Origin: Lentisphaerota bacterium
GTDB lineage: Bacteria > Verrucomicrobiota > Lentisphaeria > Victivallales > Victivallaceae
Direction: 5' to 3'
Assembly (NCBI GenBank): GCA_024225035.1
Contig: JAAEMX010000441.1
Coordinates: forward strand, 62,001-126,000
DNA: 64,000 bases
Shown here: positions 1 through 8,380 of the stretch, piece after piece
Layout: every line of letters begins with the position of its first letter
How positions within the stretch are numbered: position 1 is the first letter of the stretch
Notes under the pieces: generated by a model
What the model saw: the letters and a program-made list of their open reading frames with translations, nothing else
What the model was told of the DNA's origin: nothing
Databases searched by the model: none
Translations under genes and position numbers: made by a program

Positions 1-206
1 ATTTACGTCTGCTTTATCCATGGACTTTGAATATTCCCGGTAGCCTTCTGGCCGGTACAGCAATTTATTTAGGGTATCAAGGGTATTCTTTATCTATCAG
101 AATTTTAATTTTTCTGGGTCTGATAGGGATATTTTTAATTTGTAATTTTAAAGCGATTTTCTTCCTGCTGAGACATTTGATAAAACAATTATTAAATGAA
201 TTTTGA
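1..206 (+). CDS. C-terminal fragment of a membrane protein
   Basis: An open frame starting at base 3 runs in from outside the window and stops at TGA 204-206, giving about 67 residues. The peptide is strongly hydrophobic, with two probable membrane helices (around GSLLAGTAIYLGY and ILIFLGLIGIFLI) and a basic tail ending in LLNEF. This pattern fits the end of a multi-spanning transporter or polysaccharide flippase, but too little is present to name a family. It precedes the GntR-type regulator by about 125 bases and is probably a separate transcription unit. Confidence 0.6.
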   Translation, partial: LRLLYPWTLNIPGSLLAGTAIYLGYQGYSLSIRILIFLGLIGIFLICNFKAIFFLLRHLIKQLLNEF

Positions 207-330
207 ATTCTGTTAACCCTCAATAATTCTTATTTTTGTATTTTTCAATCTAAAGCATTCTGCAGCTATTGACAAATTGGATGGGGCATGGTATCTTTAA
301 TGGTATGAATGTTAAATCGAGGTTAGTTTA

Positions 331-1371
331 ATGCTGAAACCAGTTGTTGCAGAACCGCTATATACAAAAGTAAAGAAACAGCTGATTGAATATATTGAGG
401 AGCGGAAACCTGCTGTTCTCCCCAAAGAAAAAGACCTTATGAGTAGCTTTGAGGTATCACGTAATACTCTGCGTCGTGCGGTTCTTGAGCTTACAAATGA
501 TGGTGTTCTCAAACCGATACAGGGGCGCGGGACCATGGTTGTAAAATATGCCGGGCTAGAGCCGATGGACATCGGAGTCGTAATGGATGATTCTTTCAAG
601 TTGACATCCCCATATATTGCCAGCAAACTTGATGCTATGCGCAGTATTTTGCTGCCAAAAGGATATAATCTTAATGTTTTTTTCTGTCATGATTTCAGTA
701 TTAACCCTTCAACAAACTCTGTATTCAGTTATCTTGTTCAAAGTAAAAGGTTGGCGGGAATTATTTTGATTTCTCGACTTTCTTCGGAAGAAATTGAGTA
801 TTTTAACAGAAACAATATTAAGTTTATTACAAGTGAATTCTACTATAAGAATTACACTAATCTTTATGTCATGCTGGATTATAATGTTGTCATAGAGAAG
901 GCCTTTCAGGCGTTTGAAAAACGTGGAATCAGGAATATTGCTTTTTGTGGACATCAGCTTGATTATGATATTGATGCTACCGGAGTTGTTGAATCAGGAA
1001 TGAAGCGTTATATGGACTATGTTAGAAGCCTGTCAACGAGTGAATATATCATTGACATGGTTGCTGACGTTGAAAAACAGCTCGATTCTCTCTATAAGCT
1101 TGGTACGGCAAAAAGACCTGAAGGCTTTATTTGTATGAATTATCACAATAGGGTGAAGCTATTCGATAATTTGAAAAAGTATAGTGACTGGAAGCCGTTT
1201 ATTTATATCGTGAAAGTGAAGGATTTTAAATCTGAACTTGAAACTGAAGGCTATAACTTGAAAGGTGCTGAAATTGGCAAGGAGGCATCTAAATTGATAA
1301 TTGATTATGCCAAAGGAAAAGCTCAAGTCACTGATAAACGACTTATACTGCCTGGATTTTATTCAAACTGA
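331..1371 (+). CDS. GntR-family regulator with LacI-like sensor domain
   Basis: A 346-aa cytoplasmic transcription regulator. Residues about 10-75 form a GntR winged helix, with the recognition segment FEVSRNTLRRAVLELTNDG and a wing ending in GRGTMVV. Residues about 80-345 resemble the periplasmic-binding-protein-like sugar sensor of the LacI/GalR and AraR type. The start is ATG 331 with GAGG eight bases upstream. The downstream genes are a prepilin and a secreted carbohydrate-active protein, an arrangement I associate with Lentisphaerota polysaccharide loci. The likely job is sugar-responsive control of the adjacent glycoside hydrolase locus, but the ligand cannot be read from sequence. Confidence 0.85.
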   Translation: MLKPVVAEPLYTKVKKQLIEYIEERKPAVLPKEKDLMSSFEVSRNTLRRAVLELTNDGVLKPIQGRGTMVVKYAGLEPMDIGVVMDDSFKLTSPYIASKLDAMRSILLPKGYNLNVFFCHDFSINPSTNSVFSYLVQSKRLAGIILISRLSSEEIEYFNRNNIKFITSEFYYKNYTNLYVMLDYNVVIEKAFQAFEKRGIRNIAFCGHQLDYDIDATGVVESGMKRYMDYVRSLSTSEYIIDMVADVEKQLDSLYKLGTAKRPEGFICMNYHNRVKLFDNLKKYSDWKPFIYIVKVKDFKSELETEGYNLKGAEIGKEASKLIIDYAKGKAQVTDKRLILPGFYSN

Positions 1372-1427
1372 ATGATTAAATAGATTTATAAGGACAAAAA
1401 TAAAAACAAACAAAAGGAGATAGTAAA

Positions 1428-2078
1428 GTGAAAAAGAAACAATTTACACTTATAGAGATTCTCGTTGTGATTGCTATTATAGCAATATTAGCTTCAATGC
1501 TGCTGCCGGCATTAAGTAAAGCCAGAGAAACAGCAAAAGCTATTAAGTGCGTCAGCAACCTGAAACAGATTGGTCAAGTATCATCAATGTACTGGGACGA
1601 TTACAGCGCGTTGAATACTGCTCCTGCCAGCATTCCTTTTTCATTTGGACATGGTTTTGTTGAAAAACTTTGCAACCCTTCTTACCTGAATATAACTCAT
1701 CCTGTTACAGGGGCGTATAAGTGCAGTGGTTTTAATAGTGGGTTTTATTACCATGAAAACTCTGATATTTATATTTGTCCTAGTCAGACATCGAGAAGTG
1801 AAGTCAGAAATTACGGCTATAATACTTTTTTACAGCATCCAAATTACTTTGGTGGAGTCCGATCACGGATCAAATCACCTAGTAAAACCGCTCAATGGAT
1901 GGATTGTGATGGAGATATAAATTTATTCTGGGCAGCTTTTAAAGGTGCTAATAAGAATTATATCACTGATGGGATAAGACATAATGGTAAAAGTTCTATA
2001 AACTTCGTTGACGGCCACGTTGAATTATTAAATCCAATTCCAATTCAAGGTGGCCTTTGCGATGGGGCATGGAAGTGA
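1428..2078 (+). CDS. prepilin-type protein with N-terminal methylation motif
   Basis: A 216-aa pseudopilin of the DUF1559-like type frequent in Lentisphaerota and Planctomycetota. The N-terminus has a short basic leader (MKKKQ), then FTLIE and a single hydrophobic helix to about residue 30, then an [19 protein letters not shown] helix. The C-terminal part has the family's closing motif ([10 protein letters not shown]). The start is GTG 1428 behind AAAGGAG at eight bases. The residue before the predicted cleavage site is Gln, not the usual Gly. It may be surface or pseudopilus associated. It overlaps no neighbour and is followed closely by the truncated secreted protein, probably in one transcript with it. 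Confidence 0.88.
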   Translation: MKKKQFTLIEILVVIAIIAILASMLLPALSKARETAKAIKCVSNLKQIGQVSSMYWDDYSALNTAPASIPFSFGHGFVEKLCNPSYLNITHPVTGAYKCSGFNSGFYYHENSDIYICPSQTSRSEVRNYGYNTFLQHPNYFGGVRSRIKSPSKTAQWMDCDGDINLFWAAFKGANKNYITDGIRHNGKSSINFVDGHVELLNPIPIQGGLCDGAWK

Positions 2079-2113
2079 GTATATTAATAAGTATAATGAG
2101 GGAACAAAAACAC

Positions 2114-2698
2114 ATGTGGAAGAAACTATTAATTGCTGGAACTGCTCTGTTGAGCATGTTTTCAGCAACAGCTCAGGAAGTAGAAAAGGAACTGGCACTT
2201 TTTGATGCTGGTAAAGAGAAAAGCATTAAATGGTACTGTTCTACCTGCAGCTGGATAAAAGGAAGTAATTTCAAGGCAAAAACCGAAATTGTTGATCGCA
2301 ATGATGAAAAATGGCTGCTGGTATCCTTTTCCGGCGACAGCGGCTCAGCCCGCTGGGTAATTAACAATCTTAATTTAGATATACCTGAAGGTTTTACCGC
2401 ACGAGGGCTTGAAGTTACAATTGATTATCGAGAGAATGACTTTAAGAAAATACAAATAGGCTGTCATTTTAAAAACAAAAAAAAATTGACCAAAACTCTT
2501 GCACTTGAGAAAGGTGTCAAAACTTATTATTTCGATAAGGGGTGGACTAGAACCGGTATTCCATCTGACTGGAGTGGCCTTACACAGATTGCTGAAAAGC
2601 GCGGCGTGTCAAAGACGGCTGTCTGGAGGCAGATGCGCAAAATCGCTGAAAAATACCCATGGGCTGAAGCTTTAGTTGACATTATGGCCCGGCGATGA
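2114..2698 (+). pseudogene. secreted carbohydrate-binding-like protein, 3' end replaced by a HTH fragment
   Basis: The start is ATG 2114 (AGGGAA upstream). A signal peptide (MWKKLLIAGTALLSMFSATAQ) is followed by about 130 residues of beta-sandwich-like sequence (FDAGKEKSIKWYCSTC to RTGIPSDWSGL), like the N-terminal domains of secreted glycoside hydrolases. From about base 2575 the character changes: the last 40 residues (QIAEKRGVSKTAVWRQMRKI then AEKYPW) are a helix-turn-helix of phage or plasmid type, which makes no sense at the end of an exported protein. I read this as a gene truncated by insertion, with the HTH coming from the inserted DNA. A GH20-like catalytic part resumes at 14331. An intact small secreted protein is possible but less likely. 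Confidence 0.65.
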
Positions 2699-2710
2699 GG
2701 ATAAAAAAGG

Positions 2711-2734
2711 GCCCGACTGATACTTCAGTCGGGC
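2711..2734 (-). terminator. hairpin terminator
   Basis: Perfect 10-bp stem GCCCGACTGA / TCAGTCGGGC with a TACT loop. Read on the minus strand it is followed by CCTTTTTTAT, so it best serves transcription arriving from the substrate-binding protein gene to the right. It can also end plus-strand transcription from the truncated gene. Confidence 0.75.
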
Positions 2735-2983
2735 TACACAAGAATATTATAGAGCGTGAACAATAAAAATATGCCAAAAATTGCAGTAAAAATCAATCAA
2801 AATAGAAAAATTTTTAAATTTTTTATGCCACAAGGTTGTTGTTAACCAAAAAAGCTTGAGCTTAAATCTTTAAAAATAGGCCGATTTAGGTTAACGGCAC
2901 TAAAAAAAGTCGAAAAAATTCCAAATTTTATGCAAGTTTTATTATGAGCTATTTATGGCTGACTGCACATAGTGAACGAATAT

Positions 2984-3859
2984 TCACTTTTTTAGGGATA
3001 ACAAAAAATCAATTTCAGCTTCTAAACTGTTCTTGTCATCTGTGCTTAAGGTATCGATTAATTTGGTGTTTTCATATAACCATTCAGCATCTTGATAGGA
3101 AATGCCAAGGTCTTCAGCCGCTAATTGTAAGGCTTCATGTTTATGGGTTTTAATAAATTCCATAGCTTCATCTTGGACTTTTATATATCTTTTAACCCAG
3201 TCTGGGTGGTTTTTAGCAAAAGATTCACTAACCGCAACAACTAACTTAGCTCGCATTAGCCCTTTTCCTGTCGTCAAGACTCTTGCACCTCTTTTTTTAG
3301 CTTCTAACATTTCAACCGCAGCCAATAACCCAGCATCAACCTTGCCGGCAAGCATGGCATGATATGTTTTTGCCAATGACATTGGTATAAAATTTACGTT
3401 TTCTAATGTCATATTGTTTTTTGATAATGCTTCGAGTAGCAGCTGGTGCAAGGTGGCTCCTCTATCGCAAGCAATAGTTTTACCTTTCAAATCTTTGACT
3501 GATTTAATATTTGGATTAGTAGTCATCAAAGCCAAGGTGTCGGTAGAGTTGCAAACTGCTCTTATTATATGTAGTTTTATATTTTGGCCTGCCGCTATAA
3601 TTATGCTGGTAGTGTTTAGACTTCCACATATATCAATTTTGCCTGCGGCTACCGCCTTGATTTGTTCTGTACCTTTCATTATATCATGGAATTTTATTTT
3701 TATTCCGTCTTTAGCAAACTCTTTTTCCAGTAGCCCCTTCTTTCTCATCACTATCAATTGTAAACTAAACGGACGGTTAGGATAAGTTACATTGATTTCT
3801 TTGCCAAAAAGGTTCAAAGCTACGAATAAAGACAGAAGAATAAATAAAACTCTTCTCAT
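2984..3859 (-). CDS. ABC-type substrate-binding protein (NMT1/SsuA-like), copy 1
   Basis: A 291-aa exported protein. The signal peptide MRRVLFILLSLFVALNLFG is followed by a type II periplasmic-binding fold of the NMT1/SsuA/NrtA class. Visible landmarks are INVTYPNRPFSLQLIVMRKK, a GKIDICG segment, KSVKDLKGKTIAC and the late HPDWVKRYIKVQDEA helix, typical of nitrate, sulfonate, taurine and thiamine-precursor binders. No ATPase or permease gene lies nearby, so it is an orphan binder. Compared with copy 2 it has lost 13 bases near its end, which shifts the frame and gives the short tail LLSLKK; the old frame would have read on to LCAVSHK. It is probably still functional because the fold is complete. 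Confidence 0.85.
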   Translation of the reverse strand: MRRVLFILLSLFVALNLFGKEINVTYPNRPFSLQLIVMRKKGLLEKEFAKDGIKIKFHDIMKGTEQIKAVAAGKIDICGSLNTTSIIIAAGQNIKLHIIRAVCNSTDTLALMTTNPNIKSVKDLKGKTIACDRGATLHQLLLEALSKNNMTLENVNFIPMSLAKTYHAMLAGKVDAGLLAAVEMLEAKKRGARVLTTGKGLMRAKLVVAVSESFAKNHPDWVKRYIKVQDEAMEFIKTHKHEALQLAAEDLGISYQDAEWLYENTKLIDTLSTDDKNSLEAEIDFLLSLKK

Positions 3860-4107
3860 GTAAAGCTCTTATTGTTAATATATTTCATCATCAAAAAAAT
3901 ATAACAATCGATATAGTATTATCAAATATAATCAAGAAGTTTATCTGAAATTAATAGAAGGCAAGCACATTACACTCTAAGAGTCTTTAACCAAGTTTGC
4001 AAAGGAAGGTTAAGACTATTTTAAAAAGTCGAAAAATTTGTGCTCTTTTTCAGTTTAATCAATTATGCCGAGCCCCATAGGCGAACCTATGGGGAGTTTC
4101 AAGAATA

Positions 4108-5082
4108 CTACTTGAAGCTAACTGCACAGAGGCTAATTTGGTTTCTTACAAAGTTCTCAAAAGCTATCTCTATACCAGCACCTTTTGACAGAATATTTAC
4201 TTTTCTAGGGATAAGTTTTTGTTGATACAAGAAGTCAATATCTTTTCTTAAACTTATAATGTCATCTTTGTTTAAGGCATTTATAAATTTGGTGTTGTTG
4301 TACAACCACTCAGCGTCTTGATAGGAAATGCCAAGGTCTTTAGCTGCTAGCTCTAAGGCTTCATGTTTATGGTTTTTAATAAATGCCATCGCCTCATCTT
4401 GGACTTTTATATATCTTTTAACCCAGTCTGGGTGTTTTTGGGCAAAAGATTCACTAACTGCAACAACTAACTTAGGTCGCATTAGCCCTTTTGCTGTTCT
4501 TAAGACTCTTGCACCTCTTTTTTTAGCGTTTACCACTTCAACCGAGACCAATAACCCAGCATCGACCTTGCCGGAAAACATGGCCTTATATGTTTCTGCC
4601 AATGACATTGGTATATAATTGACATCTTTTATTGTCATATTATTTTGGGCTAATGCTCCAAGCAGTATTTGGTGTAAGCTACACTTGCTAGCGCAGGCAA
4701 TAGTTTTGCCCTTCAAATCTTTGACTGATTTAATATTTGGATTAGTAGTCATCAAAGCCAAGGTTCCGGTAGGGATGCAAACTGCTCTTATTATTTTTAG
4801 TTTTATATTTTGGCCTGCCGCTATAATTATGCTGGTAGTATTTATACTTCCACATATATCAATTTTACCTGCGGCTAACGCCCTGATTTGTTCTTTACCG
4901 TCCATGATATCATGAAAATTTATTTTTATTCCATCTTTGGCAAACTCTTTTTCCAGTAATCCCTTATGTTTCATAACTATCAATTGAAGGTTAAGTGGGG
5001 CTCTAGGATAAGTTACATTTATTTCTTTGCCACAAAGGTTGAAAGCTACGAATAAAGACAGGATACAAAATAAAAATCTCAT
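4108..5082 (-). CDS. ABC-type substrate-binding protein (NMT1/SsuA-like), copy 2
   Basis: A tandem paralogue of the gene at 2984-3859. I chose ATG 5082, which gives 324 aa and the clean signal peptide MRFLFCILSLFVAFNLCG; the longer open frame to 5157 would put a basic stretch before it. Residues after the signal repeat the same landmarks (INVTYPRAPLNLQLIVMKHK, GKIDICGSINTTS, VKDLKGKTIAC, HPDWVKRYIKVQDEA). It is longer than copy 1 by a C-terminal tail (IPRKVNILSKGAGIEIAFEN onward) that copy 1 lost through a 13-base and a roughly 51-base deletion. No transporter partners are encoded beside it. The substrate is unknown; thiamine-precursor, sulfonate or nitrate-like ligands are all possible. Confidence 0.85.
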   Translation of the reverse strand: MRFLFCILSLFVAFNLCGKEINVTYPRAPLNLQLIVMKHKGLLEKEFAKDGIKINFHDIMDGKEQIRALAAGKIDICGSINTTSIIIAAGQNIKLKIIRAVCIPTGTLALMTTNPNIKSVKDLKGKTIACASKCSLHQILLGALAQNNMTIKDVNYIPMSLAETYKAMFSGKVDAGLLVSVEVVNAKKRGARVLRTAKGLMRPKLVVAVSESFAQKHPDWVKRYIKVQDEAMAFIKNHKHEALELAAKDLGISYQDAEWLYNNTKFINALNKDDIISLRKDIDFLYQQKLIPRKVNILSKGAGIEIAFENFVRNQISLCAVSFK

Positions 5083-5237
5083 GCAAACCTTTTTATTCTT
5101 AATACGTTTCCTCTTAAAACGACTAAATATTATAAACTTGCAAAAATTAATTTTCAATTATAAAAAATAATATTTTTCTATTTTTTAAGAATAAACATTT
5201 TACAGTTTAAGAATTATTGGATAAGCTTGGAAAGGGA

Positions 5238-5310
5238 GGTTAACGGGGTTTCAAAAAAGTCGAAATTTTACTATAAGCTAATTATGGCTAACTACACATA
5301 GGCGAGAAAA
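5238..5310 (-). pseudogene. 3' remnant of a third substrate-binding protein unit
   Basis: On the minus strand this stretch encodes RLCVVSHN and a stop, followed by TAGCTTATAGTAAAATTTCG and ends at the GGTTAACGG unit boundary. It matches the tails of copies 1 and 2 (LCAVSHK and LCAVSFK, each followed by a stop and the AGTCGAAA block). The body of the gene is gone. Bases 5311-5574 upstream of the next gene are A+T-rich and I see no gene there. Confidence 0.55.
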
Positions 5311-5574
5311 AACTTCCATTTCAAATTTTAGAACCTCACATCGTTTTAGAACTTCCATGATCATGTTATTTATATATAATAAATGCTTCAATCTCTCCTT
5401 GAAAAGCAAATATTATGAGTAATATTCATTAAGTGTTAGTAGACTAATATTTTTCTTATAGATCGCTTTTAAAGAGTTAGTTTTTACTATTAAACAGCTT
5501 ATAATGCCGGATTATTGTGTCTACGGTAACGCATGGAGTTGTAAGCTTAATTCAAAGCAGAAGGTTTATGCGTT

Positions 5575-6747
5575 ATGCCCATTCTAAATTTTAGTCAGCA
5601 TAAAGATGTTTTAGATATCGTAGATGATATTATCGATAATAACGATATAATAATGTTTTCAGAGGATCATTTCTCTTGTGTAGATACCGGTTTGGTTTTT
5701 GCCTGTTTAATGAGAAGGGTGTTTCGAGGCAGAAACACGCCGAAGGACTTTCGCATTTTTTTAGAAGGCGTTCATAAGAAAAACATTACTAGTCCTCATA
5801 TTAATTATTCTTCAACAGATATGATGACAGGGTTTGGGCGCTATAGTGTGAACGTAAAACAGATGATAGAACCGGCATGCAAAGGGTATTCAAGCTTGTT
5901 ATATGATACTTTTTTGTTCTCTCCAAATGTACTTGGACATTTAGGCTTTATTTTTGCTGGCACAGAAGAAAAAGCATGCATATTAACCAAAAATTATTAT
6001 CGGACTCCAAGAGAATACTTACAAGCATTTTACAATTATTTACGTGATCGAGGATACAAGAAAAAAGCTGATAAATTTAAATATACTGACCGTGCGCATA
6101 AGCATGTTTTCAATGGTACTTACAGGAAAGTAAGGGAAAGAATACAAAAACATGCCCTGGATGATGCTAAAGGCTTTCCTCTCAGACAGGTTCAGGGAAA
6201 TATTGATATGGCTGAAAATATTAAAAAATATATTTCCCGTAATAGGTTAATTCAAAGAGGCGTAAAATCCATTGTCATGGGCTTAGGATATGCTCATGCT
6301 ACTGATGAGACTATGCGATATGGTTCAAAAATAAAAGGTATTAAAACCCTATTGATTGAGTCCGGTGTTGTACGTCCCAATAGGATCCAGGCCATACTAT
6401 GTTACCCAGGCAAACTTGCCCATGTTGACCAAGACAATAATTCAAGTGAAACAGATTGTATTTATAAAAATGTCACTCTTCAACTTCCCAGAGATAAAAT
6501 GAATAAGAAATTTGCTCCTACCTCTTATACTATGTATTCTCTGCAAAATTTTGATTATATTATTCCTTTCTTTGCTTACGACAATGAATTGGGAAATACT
6601 GATATAATAACCGACATGTTGATATTCTGGGGTAATCACGCAGTTCCAAACAATACCCTATTCCCTGTGCCGGATAACATAGAAAGATATACTGTTAATA
6701 AACAAATCAGTTCTGCTAGAATAAAACCAGACTATTCGTGGACCTAA
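5575..6747 (+). CDS. uncharacterised 390-aa protein with ChaN/TraB-like motifs
   Basis: A soluble protein without signal peptide or membrane segment. Three spaced motifs recall the ChaN/TraB/erythromycin-esterase-like superfamily: an acidic-His motif near the start of a helix (FSEDHFS, E30/H32), a central segment NIDMAENIKKYI (about 209-220) where that superfamily has R-(N/D)-x-x-M, and GLGYAHA (H241) after a beta strand, where it has G-x-x-H. This is fold-level resemblance only. The start is ATG 5575; the gene stands alone and its stop codon sits inside a perfect hairpin. Product function is unknown; a metal-dependent hydrolase is a hypothesis. Confidence 0.7.
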   Translation: MPILNFSQHKDVLDIVDDIIDNNDIIMFSEDHFSCVDTGLVFACLMRRVFRGRNTPKDFRIFLEGVHKKNITSPHINYSSTDMMTGFGRYSVNVKQMIEPACKGYSSLLYDTFLFSPNVLGHLGFIFAGTEEKACILTKNYYRTPREYLQAFYNYLRDRGYKKKADKFKYTDRAHKHVFNGTYRKVRERIQKHALDDAKGFPLRQVQGNIDMAENIKKYISRNRLIQRGVKSIVMGLGYAHATDETMRYGSKIKGIKTLLIESGVVRPNRIQAILCYPGKLAHVDQDNNSSETDCIYKNVTLQLPRDKMNKKFAPTSYTMYSLQNFDYIIPFFAYDNELGNTDIITDMLIFWGNHAVPNNTLFPVPDNIERYTVNKQISSARIKPDYSWT

Positions 6748-6772
6748 TGCCTCCTTTTTCAAGGAGGCATTA
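6745..6772 (+). terminator. hairpin overlapping the stop codon of the 390-aa gene
   Basis: Perfect 12-bp stem TAATGCCTCCTT / AAGGAGGCATTA with a four-base loop. The TAA stop codon is the first part of the stem. There is no downstream T-run, so it may act as an mRNA 3' stabiliser or a weak terminator. Confidence 0.6.
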
Positions 6773-7015
6773 CACAAATCTGTTCAGATGACGTTAAAAG
6801 GGCAATTGTATTTTGACTGTACAACTCATGATTTGGCTTTTAGGGAGTGTGAGGGGGGGAGGAGTAGATACAAAGAAAGTGGCCTGCAAATATTCGTGAA
6901 ACTCCCGTAAGCGCGGCTCGGGGAGGTTTGAAAAGGAGGAGTGTGGGAGGGGTGATGTACTCTTTTTAGCGTTTGACTAAGTAATGCTTGATCAAACGTC
7001 AAACTATAACAGTTT
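6773..7015. other. non-coding region with purine-rich direct repeats
   Basis: No convincing gene. It contains two related G-rich stretches, GGGAGTGTGAGGGGGGAGGAG-like at about 6842 and GGAGGAGTGTGGGAGGGGTG at about 6937, about 95 bases apart. Open frames here have no family features. Confidence 0.4.
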
Positions 7016-7600
7016 TTATTTCCTAAAAATGGGCTTACATATCTTTTCAATATATTTAATCACATCATCTAATCTATCATTAATAGGATCTTTCTTTTGG
7101 GGTAACCCCATAATTGTTACTCCATATTTTTCAACCTCTCCTTCATCAACGTTATTTTTATTGGCCAGATCTGCTAAATTAATAGCTGAAACTTGTATTT
7201 CATTAATAATATCTTTAATATTGTCAAAAGGCTTTAAATCTTTATTAAATTTTACTTTAAAACGATTTTTATAAGCATCCAATTTGTAGAATATTTCTTT
7301 ATTTTTATCAATACGTTTTAAAACGGTGTGACTCATATTAGCATAACGTGATGCATCAGAAAAATTGGAGTCTTCCTCATAGCTAAATGGATTCCGAATT
7401 GAATGAATGGTATCCCTTACCTCATAAAATAATATTAATATATCCATAGCTAAATCTATTTGATGCTTTCCTAAATGTTCATTCTTCCAAATTCCAAGTC
7501 CTCTAAAAGCAATCCTAACTAGAAGAATGGAACATATTGCGGATATTGCGAGCCAAAACCTTTCATTTTCAAATAAAAGTTTATATATAAAATCTGTCAT
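7016..7600 (-). CDS. single-pass membrane protein of unknown function
   Basis: A 194-aa protein: short N-terminus, one membrane helix (about 15-34, WLAISAICSILLVRIAF), then a mostly helical soluble part. The segment LAMDILILFYEVRDTIHSIR followed by NPF resembles a widespread uncharacterised membrane-anchored family that has a VRDAI..VRNPF motif after the helix. The start is ATG 7600 with GAGAGGA six bases upstream. It follows the 146-aa membrane protein by 29 bases on the same strand, so the two are probably co-transcribed. Function is unknown; small membrane pairs in accessory islands are sometimes defence or toxin-immunity genes, which is only a suggestion. Confidence 0.7.
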   Translation of the reverse strand: MTDFIYKLLFENERFWLAISAICSILLVRIAFRGLGIWKNEHLGKHQIDLAMDILILFYEVRDTIHSIRNPFSYEEDSNFSDASRYANMSHTVLKRIDKNKEIFYKLDAYKNRFKVKFNKDLKPFDNIKDIINEIQVSAINLADLANKNNVDEGEVEKYGVTIMGLPQKKDPINDRLDDVIKYIEKICKPIFRK

Positions 7601-7629
7601 ATTGTCCTCTCTATTTGTAAAAATATAAT

Positions 7630-8067
7630 TTACTTTAATAATATTATCAAGAAGTTAATAAACATAAGCGTGACTGCAACTAGTGCGGATAATAATGAGG
7701 GTATAAAATACCATTGATTATGCTTTTGAAATCTTATTAATGTAACTTTATAAGTTTCATCTACTGATTTCAAAAGATTCTTATCTGGCAGATTTTCTAT
7801 GGCATTAGCTTTATTAGAAGAATGTTTTGAAAATATTAGAGCTCTACGTAGCTCATGTGCTACAAAAAAAACGATTGAGACACTCATAAATATTATTGAA
7901 GCTATAAAAAGTTTTCTATTACCAAAATCTTTTACATAAGTAGCCAGAGCAAAAAATGCTGCAAAACCAATATACACAATTGTACTGTTATAATTATTAA
8001 TAAGTTCAAATTCTGTTTTTATGTATTCGACATAAGCCTCTATTGATTTGTTGTAGTCACCTGTCAT
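7630..8067 (-). CDS. small multi-pass membrane protein of unknown function
   Basis: I place the start at ATG 8067, giving 145 aa, because GAGGAG lies seven bases before it; the GTG two codons upstream would collide with that site. It has an N-terminal amphipathic helix, two closely spaced membrane helices (about 30-48 and 54-72), a soluble loop, and a third helix near the C-terminus (PSLLSALVAVTLMFINFLII). This 2TM-loop-TM layout recalls SLATT/PycTM-like membrane effectors, but no diagnostic residue proves it. It is first in a probable two-gene operon with the single-pass protein at 7016-7600. Confidence 0.7.
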   Translation of the reverse strand: MTGDYNKSIEAYVEYIKTEFELINNYNSTIVYIGFAAFFALATYVKDFGNRKLFIASIIFMSVSIVFFVAHELRRALIFSKHSSNKANAIENLPDKNLLKSVDETYKVTLIRFQKHNQWYFIPSLLSALVAVTLMFINFLIILLK

Positions 8068-8187
8068 TTGCACGCTCCTCTCTTTTGAATTTACAGTTAC
8101 AATATAAGGTACTGTGAAGCCCTTTTCAACTTTAGAGGTGGGGGGACCAGCGCCCCGTTTAAATAAATTTTTACCTTTTTATTTTTA

Positions 8188-8359
8188 GGGGTACAAGTTA
8201 TAAGTGGTTTATATGCATGACTATAGCTGCATTTTAAAATGTACCCCGGGTACAAGTTGAGCTCAAAGGGGGTACAAATTTTGTGCCCCTAGAGGTACAA
8301 AGTGAACAAGTTTGAGCTTAGAAAATGTACCCCCAGGGGTACAAAAGGGGTACAAATTA
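8188..8359. repeat. iteron-like cluster of GGTACAA repeats with inverted copies
   Basis: Six direct copies of (G/C)(G/A)GGTACAA(G/A) occur at 8188, 8247, 8269, 8292, 8336 and 8347. Two GTACCCC/GTACCCCC inverted partners at 8241 and 8327 form imperfect palindromes with the adjacent direct copies. Two copies are followed by TTGAGCTCAA (8257-8266, a perfect palindrome) or lie near TTGAGCTTAG (8312-8321). It lies between the start of the small membrane operon and the ORF ending at 8381, and could be an operator array or a replication/transfer site. Confidence 0.7.
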
Positions 8360-8380
8360 GTCTAAATACCAAAAAATGGT

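Larger units (their letters stand above)
2889..5310. repeat. tandem duplication of substrate-binding-protein units
   Basis: Three diverged copies of one unit boundary lie at about 2889, 4008 and 5238. Each has GGTTAA (followed by CGG at two sites), an A-rich stretch and AGTCGAAA. Each is followed, on the minus strand, by the end of a coding region spelling LC-V-S and a stop. Unit 1 (about 1.1 kb) and unit 2 (about 1.2 kb) each hold one substrate-binding protein gene; unit 3 keeps only its 3' tail. The stretch 2735-2983 is otherwise non-coding unit-end sequence, and 3860-4107 is the spacer between genes. Confidence 0.75.

Noticed and set aside
6826-7050. Minus-strand ORF of 74 codons
   Set aside because: It arises from purine-rich low-complexity DNA, has no ribosome site or family features and overlaps the end of the 7016-7600 gene.
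8188-8359. CRISPR array
   Set aside because: Repeats are short (about 9-13 bases), spacing is irregular, inverted copies occur, and no cas genes are present.
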